Below, in pieces: positions 1-5,281 of a DNA stretch of 25,973 nt. The notes beneath the pieces were generated by a model. It searched no databases. It saw only the letters and a list, made by a program, of their open reading frames with translations, and was not told the origin of the DNA. The position numbers were made by a program, and so were the translations under genes. The stretch is from CAIJXO01 sp041308645 (GTDB taxonomy: Bacteria; Patescibacteriota; Minisyncoccia; Phycocordibacterales; GWA1-40-21). Position 1 is the stretch's first letter; every line of letters begins with the position of its first letter. The stretch covers positions 1 to 25,973 of the forward strand of contig JBFZBC010000040.1 of assembly GCA_041308645.1 (NCBI GenBank). Direction: 5' to 3'.

Positions 1-2
1 TC

Positions 3-590
3 GATACTTCAACTGTAAATGATTCAACCGTTGATACCTCAACAATTACCGATTCAGATGTAATAAACGGTTCTGATATCAATAACTCAGTTGTTGAAGA
101 TACTTCCGTAATTGATAATTCAACCATTGATAACTCTGAGCTTACAAATAGCACTACCACTGATTCATATATTGAGGATTCTACTATTACAGATTCAACA
201 TTAATAAATAGTACATCAACTGATTCCACTATCACTGACTCAGATATAACTGATTCCACCATCGCCAGCTCAACTGTTACAAATTCTGATATTTCCACAT
301 CCACAATTACAGATTCATATGTGGCCACTTCTACCATCACTGATTCTACATTAACAAACAGCACTAGTACTGATAGCACCATTGCTTCATCAACCATCAC
401 TGATTCTACTATCGCCAGCTCAACAATTGCGTCATCAACTGTAACAGATTCAACTATTACAAATTCCACAACTACTGATAGCACCATTGCTTCATCAACC
501 ATAACTGATAGCACCATTGCTTCATCAACCATCACTGATTCAACTATCGCCAGCTCTACCATCACTAATTCAGATATAGCAAGTACCACT
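3..590 (+). repeat. In-frame 15-bp-register repeat array coding for pentapeptides
   Basis: The DNA repeats in steps of 15 bp, each coding one five-residue unit. Some blocks are almost identical at base level: a block of about 30 bp beginning ACTGATAGCACCATTGC occurs at 369, 474 and 504, offset by 105 and 30 bp. Both offsets are multiples of 15, consistent with recent in-frame duplication or slippage. Earlier units (before 300) are more diverged. Confidence 0.8.
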
Positions 591-1355
591 ATTATCGGTG
601 GTGATGTGGTAGACAGTGTAATTAATTCTGGAACAATCACCACAGCCAATGGAACAACTACGGTCATAACCACTCCAACACCATTGGAAAATCTTTTGAA
701 TTATCCACCAATTGCCTCATTCATTGCTGTTATCAATGGTTTTGTTGCTACCATCACAGATATTAGCTCTGATAGAAATAGTGGCACATCACTTAATGAT
801 TCATATGATTATGTTTGGGATTTTGGTGATAGCTCAACAGTAAATGTTCACACTACTGTAGTAGGGAATAATCAGGTTCATACTTATACTAGCTTGGGAG
901 ATTATATTATTAGTTTAAATCTAACCGATCATTATGGGTTGAATTCATCAACTTCAACAACAGTATCTATTACCTCAAATAATAATAATAATAATAATAA
1001 TAATCATTCAAGTCATTCTGGTTCACGCGCCAGACCAATTCGTACGGCAACCACCACCGCCACAACAACTCCAAATTATATTACAGATAATAATATTAAT
1101 AATGTTAGTAATGTGACTCAGAATGTTTTTGGTCTCAACCCAGCCGCTCCTGACTATAGTCCTGTTTCTGATGATTTGAATTCTGGTACTAGTACCGAAG
1201 CCACAACCACTGAGAGTAAAATCTTACGTTACGCTGGAGCCATTGGCTTAGCAATATTTGATTCAGGTTTTATCTGGCCATTACTTATTATCATCATCAT
1301 TGCCATAATACTTGCTTACAATTATCTTATAACAAAGAATAATAAGGAGAAATAG
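3..1355 (+). CDS. Cell-surface repeat protein with PKD domain and C-terminal membrane anchor (5' end outside window)
   Basis: The reading frame is open from the first bases, so the gene starts upstream of the window; a GTG at 321 is inside the repeats and is not a credible start. To about 590 it encodes a five-residue repeat rich in Thr, Ser, Asp and Ile (units such as STITD and STIAS), which resembles a right-handed beta-solenoid stalk. At about 705-975 lies a PKD-type immunoglobulin-like domain (core WDFGDSST, then HTYTSLGDYIISLNLTD). A run of nine Asn and a Thr-rich linker follow. A strongly hydrophobic helix at about 1240-1330 ends in a short Lys/Asn tail, which suggests a C-terminal membrane anchor with the stalk outside the cell. 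The likely role is adhesion or surface structure (inference). No enzymatic domain is visible. TAG stop at 1353-1355. Confidence 0.8.
   Translation, partial: DTSTVNDSTVDTSTITDSDVINGSDINNSVVEDTSVIDNSTIDNSELTNSTTTDSYIEDSTITDSTLINSTSTDSTITDSDITDSTIASSTVTNSDISTSTITDSYVATSTITDSTLTNSTSTDSTIASSTITDSTIASSTIASSTVTDSTITNSTTTDSTIASSTITDSTIASSTITDSTIASSTITNSDIASTTIIGGDVVDSVINSGTITTANGTTTVITTPTPLENLLNYPPIASFIAVINGFVATITDISSDRNSGTSLNDSYDYVWDFGDSSTVNVHTTVVGNNQVHTYTSLGDYIISLNLTDHYGLNSSTSTTVSITSNNNNNNNNNHSSHSGSRARPIRTATTTATTTPNYITDNNINNVSNVTQNVFGLNPAAPDYSPVSDDLNSGTSTEATTTESKILRYAGAIGLAIFDSGFIWPLLIIIIIAIILAYNYLITKNNKEK
978..1004 (+). repeat. (AAT)9 trinucleotide microsatellite coding poly-Asn
   Basis: Nine perfect AAT codons in a row encode the Asn run between the PKD domain and the linker. 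Length changes by whole triplets would keep the frame, so it can act only as a length-variable spacer and not as an on/off switch. Confidence 0.9.
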
Positions 1356-1444
1356 TCTTATTTACATAGTCTTTCTCTTATCTTTTTTCATCATATTTTT
1401 ACTTATTTAAACAAATGTCAACTCTTTTTTTGTTGATCTATTAG

Positions 1445-1453
1445 TGATATATT
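1445..1453 (+). promoter_or_regulatory. Candidate extended -10 promoter
   Basis: TGA followed by TATATT (1448-1453) forms an extended -10. No good -35 is seen at the usual distance. Transcription from here would give a leader of about 20 nt before the ATG at 1482. Confidence 0.4.
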
Positions 1454-1481
1454 TACCTAGCTACAATAAATTTATTTTACA

Positions 1482-1940
1482 ATGACTCAAAAAATTTTAA
1501 GTAAGAATAAGCTGAAGGAAATCAATGATCAGATCAGATCTGATACTAGCTGGATTGCTTTTAGAAAAGTTTATCTTGATTTAATAAAAGAGAGAAAAGT
1601 TCTCACCGTTTTTCGGCCTGGTCCAAGACCCTGTGGCAGTCCTCAAGGTTACTGTGAAAATCAGATTGTAAATGTTCGGGTGATAGATGAGGCAGGTGCA
1701 AACTGGGCAGATTTACCACCAAAGTTTCTCCATTTAGATTTAAGCCAAATAAAAATGAAAAAAATAGAACTTAAGAAAATTAATGAATTAACTGAAAGTG
1801 ATTTCAAGGATTCTTCGCCAGATGTTAAAAACGTGGAGGCTTTGAAGTATCACTTAGGTTTGATGTATAATTTATTTTTAAAAGATTTGTCTGATGATTC
1901 TATAGTAACAAAAATATCTTTTAATTACATTGACAAATGA
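1482..1940 (+). CDS. Hypothetical protein, possible ASCH/PUA-like fold
   Basis: A 152-residue soluble protein with no signal peptide or membrane segment. The N-terminal third is charged and helical. The middle has a Gly/Pro/Arg-rich stretch (FRPGPRPCGSPQGYCENQIV) followed by a beta-strand with VRVIDE, which recalls ASCH/PUA-like RNA-binding barrels, where a short loop precedes an R-containing strand. That match is weak and from memory of the fold. The C-terminal half is predicted helical and lysine-rich. It has its own candidate promoter and no SD. The next gene begins within 70 bp in the same direction, so co-transcription is possible. Stop codon is TGA. Confidence 0.55.
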   Translation: MTQKILSKNKLKEINDQIRSDTSWIAFRKVYLDLIKERKVLTVFRPGPRPCGSPQGYCENQIVNVRVIDEAGANWADLPPKFLHLDLSQIKMKKIELKKINELTESDFKDSSPDVKNVEALKYHLGLMYNLFLKDLSDDSIVTKISFNYIDK

Positions 1941-2008
1941 TTTAAAAAGACTAAATTTAATTAAGATTGATATTTAAAATGGAAACAATAGAAAAAGGGA
2001 AAAATAAT

Positions 2009-3007
2009 ATGTATGAGAAACTTTTAACTTTGGCCAAAGAGCCAGAAGGTAACCCGGAAAATCTTGATTTTAAACGGTATACTTTACCGTTGATCGGCAA
2101 TGATTATCCGGCCAAAACCGCTATTATGTGGAATCAAGCTTATAAAACTTTTGGTATTGAAGCTGGAAGTATTATGGTGGTGGGAAAACCAGAAGAAGCT
2201 CCTGAGATTTTGGACACCTTTCGTAAGGATCCAAAATATTTAGGTGGCGGTGCTGGGGTGGGCTTCAAGGATGAAGCTATAAAATTTTTGGACGAGCTGG
2301 ATTCATTAGCGGAAGCTATTGGATCAGTAAACTTGATTCAGAAACTACCTGACAATCGTTTGAAAGGATGGAACACGGATGGTCTTGGTTATGCTGAAAG
2401 TTTGGTACAATTATTTAAAAAACAAGGTGAGGACCTTGTTTCTAAAAAAATTGTGATGCTTGGAGCAGGTGGAACATGTATGTCTGTTGCTTTTGCTTTA
2501 GCTGCACAGGGAGCAAATTTAGTTATTCTTAATCGTACAGTATCGGTGGCTCAAACTCTTTGTGAACGAATAAATACTTACGTTAAAAGAGAAGCTTGCC
2601 TAGCTGGTGGAGAAGAAGATATAGCTAAGGAAGTAATGGATGCTGATGTAGTTTTAAATACTTCATCAAAGGGTGAGCGTGGAGATTTGGAAAATTATTC
2701 TTCGCTCGCTAAAGCTGTTTTACCAGCGACACCAGAAAACATTAAGGCTAATCATAAGCTGGCAGAAAAAGTTATGGAAACTCTTTCTAAAGAAACAATT
2801 ATAAGTGATGTTGTTTTACGTAAAAGTGAAATGACTCCGCTTATTGCTTCAGCAAAAGAGAATGGTTTTACTACTTTGGACGGAGTGCCCATGGTGGTAA
2901 ACCAAGCAATCAAAGCTTTCATAATTATTCATAAGAAAGAAATGGAGGAGAAGGGGATTACAGAAGAAAGATTAAGTGAAGTGATGAAAAAAGCTGCGGG
3001 TATTTAA
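2009..3007 (+). CDS. Shikimate dehydrogenase-like protein (AroE family)
   Basis: An NAD(P)-dependent oxidoreductase of the shikimate/quinate dehydrogenase family, 332 residues. The N-terminal substrate domain has the family's catalytic-lysine region (K87 in GFKDEAI), the GSVN segment (105-108) and the NTDG motif (122-125) carrying the expected catalytic Asp124. A Rossmann nucleotide site follows: GAGGTC at 152-157, and NRT at 175-177 at the end of the second strand. I chose ATG 2009 because AGGGA lies 8 nt upstream; in-frame alternatives are ATG 1979 and TTG 1967. It is longer than the usual 270-290 residues, with extra sequence around 205-275. The two Ser that bind shikimate in AroE (SxS before PxxHN) appear as Ala36 and Thr38 here, so the substrate may differ. 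No other shikimate-pathway gene is in the window. Confidence 0.8.
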   Translation: MYEKLLTLAKEPEGNPENLDFKRYTLPLIGNDYPAKTAIMWNQAYKTFGIEAGSIMVVGKPEEAPEILDTFRKDPKYLGGGAGVGFKDEAIKFLDELDSLAEAIGSVNLIQKLPDNRLKGWNTDGLGYAESLVQLFKKQGEDLVSKKIVMLGAGGTCMSVAFALAAQGANLVILNRTVSVAQTLCERINTYVKREACLAGGEEDIAKEVMDADVVLNTSSKGERGDLENYSSLAKAVLPATPENIKANHKLAEKVMETLSKETIISDVVLRKSEMTPLIASAKENGFTTLDGVPMVVNQAIKAFIIIHKKEMEEKGITEERLSEVMKKAAGI

Positions 3008-3030
3008 TTTTTCTTTTGTTTTTAATATAA

Positions 3031-3067
3031 AACCTCGCTTGTCATTATAGCCAAGCGAGGTTTTTTT
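3031..3067 (+). terminator. Rho-independent terminator
   Basis: A perfect 11-bp stem (AACCTCGCTTG at 3031-3041 with CAAGCGAGGTT at 3052-3062) with a 10-nt loop runs into a T-run to 3067. It ends the transcript of the AroE-like gene. Confidence 0.9.
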
Positions 3068-3105
3068 ATAAGAGAATGGGGATGAGGCTGTTTTAAAAAA
3101 TAATA

Positions 3106-3114
3106 TGGTATAAT
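3106..3114 (+). promoter_or_regulatory. Extended -10 promoter for SOUL gene, leaderless
   Basis: TGG-TATAAT, with the hexamer at 3109-3114. Only six bases separate it from ATG 3121, so transcription would start at or next to the A of the start codon. No clear -35. Confidence 0.65.
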
Positions 3115-3120
3115 ATAGTT

Positions 3121-3813
3121 ATGAGTATAAAGAAAAAAATTATGAACATCATATTAATAATTATCGGGGTTGTATTGGTTGGGTGGTTTCTCTATAGCTG
3201 GCTTCCGGTCCGTAATATTGAAGAGCCAAAGTATAAAATTGTAAGTGAAGCAAGTGGCTATGAGATACGAGAATATGCATCTTACATTGTCGCTGAAACC
3301 ACTGTTAGCGGTGCAGAGAACAGAGATGATGCAGTAAGAAAAGGCTTTTCTATAATCGCCGGCTATATCTTTGGCGACAATACAAAAAAAGACAAGATTG
3401 CTATGACTGCACCTGTTAATACCGAAGAGAGTACTTCAGAGAAAATCGCCATGACGGCGCCGGTGAATACAGAGAAAATAGCGATGACCGTGCCGGTTAA
3501 TACCCAAGAAGAAGCAGGTAGTGGCGCATACAAGATCTCCTTTGTTATGTCAAGTAAATACACGTTTGAGACTTTGCCTGAGCCAAATGATAAGCGGGTA
3601 GTATTGCGTGAAGTGCCGGCGCGCAAGTTGGCGGTGCGAAGGTTTAGTTGGACGACTAGTGAATCTGCTTTTAAAAAACACGAGGCAGAACTTTTGGAAG
3701 CACTTAGGCGTGATGGTGTTCTGACCGTGGGTGCTGTGAATGTGGCGCGCTACAACATGCCGTGGACAATACCGTTTATGCTTCGCAATGAAGTGCAGAT
3801 AGAGGTAAAGTAG
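3121..3813 (+). CDS. SOUL family haem-binding protein, membrane-anchored
   Basis: A 230-residue protein. Residues 1-28 are a short basic start followed by one hydrophobic segment (signal anchor), so the body faces outside the membrane. The rest matches the SOUL haem-binding family: YEIREYASYIVAET near 47-60, the GF-IAGYIFG segment, the family hallmark KIAMTAPV, then FVMSSKYTFETLPEPND, a KLAVRRFSW strand and the C-terminal YNMPWTIPFMLRNEVQIEV. Bacterial SOUL proteins bind haem or tetrapyrroles; the physiological role is uncertain. The KIAMTxPVNT unit occurs three times here (from residues 92, 108 and 119). The coding sequence is richer in G and C than most of the window (34 of 60 bases at 3601-3660). 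The pyrimidine-dimer-glycosylase-like gene begins 9 bp after the stop. Confidence 0.88.
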   Translation: MSIKKKIMNIILIIIGVVLVGWFLYSWLPVRNIEEPKYKIVSEASGYEIREYASYIVAETTVSGAENRDDAVRKGFSIIAGYIFGDNTKKDKIAMTAPVNTEESTSEKIAMTAPVNTEKIAMTVPVNTQEEAGSGAYKISFVMSSKYTFETLPEPNDKRVVLREVPARKLAVRRFSWTTSESAFKKHEAELLEALRRDGVLTVGAVNVARYNMPWTIPFMLRNEVQIEVK

Positions 3814-3822
3814 TAATAATTT

Positions 3823-4164
3823 ATGCGCGTTTGGGATATACATCCAAAACATTTGTGCCGGAAACATTTATTGGCTGAGCATAGGGAGCTCCATGGTCTT
3901 TGGAATATTTTAACTAAGCATAAGGGAAAAGGCGGTTATTCCCACCATCCGGAGACTTTACGTTGGGTTGGTAAGCAAAAGGCTTTGTATTACCGTCATG
4001 AAGAGTTGGTAAAGGAGTTTGTAAGACGAGGGTATAAGCACCACACTCCGCTTGATAAAAAATTGACCACCGGTTCAAGTAGTCAAAAGATTTTTATCAA
4101 CACTATAGCGGAGCAAAAAGTTATTTTAAAGAAAAAGCTATGTAAATGTCTTTTGCATGTCTAA
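3823..4164 (+). CDS. Pyrimidine dimer DNA glycosylase-like protein (Pyr_excise family)
   Basis: A 113-residue protein. Its first 85 residues fit the Pyr_excise family that includes T4 endonuclease V: start MRVWDIHPKHL, then LLAEHRELHGLWN, the GYSHHPETLRWVG segment, and a helix with RHEELVKEFVRRGY. The family removes UV-damaged pyrimidine dimers through an N-terminal catalytic residue and a downstream acidic residue; the conserved Glu of AEHRELHG is in the expected place. T4 EndoV uses its Thr2 amine. Here the residue after Met is Arg, so activity is not assured, and the cellular annotation 'glycosylase' for this branch is tentative. The C-terminal 25 residues are lysine-rich and look unrelated to the family. 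It sits 9 bp downstream of the SOUL gene, with no SD, and is probably co-transcribed with it. Confidence 0.7.
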   Translation: MRVWDIHPKHLCRKHLLAEHRELHGLWNILTKHKGKGGYSHHPETLRWVGKQKALYYRHEELVKEFVRRGYKHHTPLDKKLTTGSSSQKIFINTIAEQKVILKKKLCKCLLHV

Positions 4165-4186
4165 GGAAATCCAATTCTTATATCAA

Positions 4187-4260
4187 GGTCTCTGCTTAAG
4201 AGGGCCTCGGTTAAACTTTACTATGGTAAAGTTTGGGTGGGGGTGCTGATATAACCGAGG
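4187..4260 (+). other. Structured intergenic element (nested inverted repeats), possible ncRNA or 3' UTR element
   Basis: An outer 8-bp perfect stem (CCTCGGTT 4205-4212 with AACCGAGG 4253-4260) encloses an immediately adjacent 9-bp perfect hairpin (AAACTTTAC 4213-4221 with GTAAAGTTT 4226-4234, loop TATG) and a G-rich unpaired arm (4235-4252). A further hairpin, GGTCTCT (4187-4193) with AGAGGGCC (4199-4206, one bulge), overlaps the outer stem by two bases, so the two may compete. No T-run follows directly, which argues against a simple terminator. No known RNA family was recognised. Confidence 0.5.
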
Positions 4261-4284
4261 AGTAAGGATATTTTTTACTGGCCA

Positions 4285-4317
4285 CGTCAACGTGCCACGT
4301 TGACGGCTGTATAGGAT
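4285..4317. repeat. Hairpin repeat, copy 1
   Basis: CGTCAACGT (4285-4293), a GCC loop and ACGTTGACG (4297-4305) form a 9-bp perfect inverted repeat, followed by GCTGTATAGGATG. The same sequence recurs at 5162-5194 with one change. The outer left arm is degraded in this copy. Confidence 0.8.
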
Positions 4318-4409
4318 GTCAGAATTCTAATGTTATAAAAATATGCCAAAAATAATTTAACAGAATTTGGTTTAATTAATCTACCAAGGAAAGTTTTTGG
4401 GAAAAAACG

Positions 4410-4460
4410 GAAAAAAAAGACCCCGCACAAGGAAGTTTGGGGTCCTTCCTTTGTGCGGGG
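4410..4460 (-). terminator. Rho-independent terminator of the pilin-like gene
   Basis: Arms CCCCGCACAAGGAAG (4421-4435) and its complement at 4445-4460, with one bulged base, form a long GC-rich stem. Read on the minus strand it is followed by TCTTTTTTTT (4420-4411). It lies about 30 bp past the stop of the minus-strand pilin-like gene. Confidence 0.9.
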
Positions 4461-4489
4461 TTGTGATAGTCCTAACGAAACAACTAAGG

Positions 4490-4924
4490 TCACTTCGCTG
4501 GAACTACTTCTGGGGCAACCCCAGTGCCATAGTCCACCCAGTTCGTCTGAGCTGGCTGTGTTGGACCCACAATACGATCCTGACCTTTACCATCCCTCAT
4601 GAACAGTGTGCCCATTGGGGCATTAACGATCGCCTGATTGTTCACCCTGACGAGCACGCGGTTAAGAGTCGGTGTTCCTTCCGTGTAATACCTGTCTCGC
4701 GGAATAGCCACCACTGCTGTGGACAAAGGATCGGCAATGGTCTTTTCGTAAACCACACCAGCCTCCGGTTCAGCAATGAGTTTGCCTTGAGGAATATCAG
4801 TCTTCATTCTCTCCTCGCGCGTCTTCTTAACACTAGGAGCCACGATTAAAGCCACTAACCCAATAATTGCTAAGACGATCAGTAGCTCAATCATTGTAAA
4901 CCCATTTTTTCTATTCATCTTCAT
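4490..4924 (-). CDS. Type IV pilin-like protein (prepilin N-terminal motif)
   Basis: A 144-residue minus-strand protein. It starts with a short basic leader ending in Gly and then FTMIELLIVLAIIGLVALIV, the class III prepilin methylation/cleavage motif: cleavage after Gly8, Phe+1 and Glu+5 intact, followed by the hydrophobic alpha-1 helix. The rest is a small soluble domain without cysteines. I placed the start at 4924 because AGGAGG (4936-4931 on the minus strand) lies 6 nt upstream; a second Met follows two codons later. No prepilin peptidase, pilus ATPase or platform protein is in the window, so it would use machinery coded elsewhere. Base composition differs sharply from the neighbours: 35 of 60 bases are G or C at 4501-4560, against 17 of 60 in the ribosomal operon at 21721-21780. 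Acquisition by transfer is plausible. Confidence 0.85.
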   Translation of the reverse strand: MKMNRKNGFTMIELLIVLAIIGLVALIVAPSVKKTREERMKTDIPQGKLIAEPEAGVVYEKTIADPLSTAVVAIPRDRYYTEGTPTLNRVLVRVNNQAIVNAPMGTLFMRDGKGQDRIVGPTQPAQTNWVDYGTGVAPEVVPAK

Positions 4925-5000
4925 CTCACTCCTCCTTCTTTCTGTTGTGGCTTTTCTAGCCAAGTTAACGACAATGAACCAAATCTCTAATCTGTTTAAA

Positions 5001-5029
5001 AGTATAGCACCCATCACCATTTTTGTCAA
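5001..5029 (-). promoter_or_regulatory. Near-consensus promoter of the pilin-like gene
   Basis: On the minus strand: TTGACA (5029-5024), a 17-bp spacer, then TATACT (5006-5001) preceded by TGC, an extended -10. The start site would be near 4994, leaving a leader of about 70 nt that contains a small hairpin (TGGCT...AGCCA, around 4947-4962) and the AGGAGG ribosome site. Confidence 0.85.
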
Positions 5030-5135
5030 ACATGAAAGGTAATGTGCACGCATTCTAGACCAAGGTTAAACCTTGTTCAAATATTTTTTCACGAAGGTAA
5101 ATGGGGTCAGGAGCAATTATTTAAATTTAATATTA

Positions 5136-5154
5136 AAATCTAGTAAATTTTATT
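5136..5154 (+). repeat. 19-bp direct repeat, copy A
   Basis: AAATCTAGTAAATTTTATT, identical to 5238-5256. The A/T-rich sequence before each copy is also similar (shared ATTTAAT). Confidence 0.85.
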
Positions 5155-5156
5155 CT

Positions 5157-5194
5157 ACAGCCGTCAACGTGCCACGTTGACGGCTGTTTAGGAT
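5157..5194. repeat. Hairpin repeat, copy 2
   Basis: A perfect 14-bp inverted repeat: ACAGCCGTCAACGT (5157-5170), GCC loop (5171-5173), ACGTTGACGGCTGT (5174-5187), followed by TTAGGATG. Shares 32 of 33 bases with copy 1 from CGTCAACGT through GGATG. No T-run follows on either strand, so it is not a plain terminator. Confidence 0.85.
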
Positions 5195-5237
5195 GGGGAA
5201 ATATACCCACGCGACTTTTTTATATTTAATTATATAG

Positions 5238-5256
5238 AAATCTAGTAAATTTTATT
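5238..5256 (+). repeat. 19-bp direct repeat, copy B
   Basis: Exact second copy of 5136-5154, ending 12 bp before the ychF -10 hexamer. The two copies bracket the hairpin repeat. Confidence 0.85.
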
Positions 5257-5268
5257 GTGAGGTGCTAG

Positions 5269-5274
5269 TATAAT
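5269..5274 (+). promoter_or_regulatory. -10 box of ychF, leaderless
   Basis: TATAAT with seven bases to ATG 5282, so the transcript should start at or next to the start codon. No recognisable -35; the -35 position falls inside direct repeat copy B. Confidence 0.6.
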
Positions 5275-5281
5275 CTGTATT

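Larger units (their letters stand above)
5030..5281. other. Intergenic region between pilin promoter and ychF
   Basis: There is no credible gene here. It holds a 6-bp perfect inverted repeat (CAAGGT 5061-5066, ACCTTG 5070-5075) just upstream of the pilin -35, a short segment ATGGGGTCAGGAGCAATTA (5101-5119) that resembles repeats flanking REP-associated transposases, two 19-bp direct repeats, one hairpin repeat between them, and the ychF -10 box. Confidence 0.6.

Noticed and set aside
3..590. CRISPR-like array from the evenly spaced repeats
   Set aside because: The repeats are in a 15-bp coding register with no unique spacers, in an open frame, and end in a PKD domain.
3550..3867. Minus-strand open frame of about 105 codons opposite the SOUL gene
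   Set aside because: It overlaps a recognised gene in antisense, has an atypical composition and no start signals.
4235..4252. G-quadruplex in the G-rich arm of the structured element
   Set aside because: Only two clear G-runs of three or more are present; four are needed.
4397..4849. Plus-strand open frame of 150 codons
   Set aside because: It is antisense to the pilin-like gene, begins in that gene's terminator, has no family similarity and no promoter or SD.
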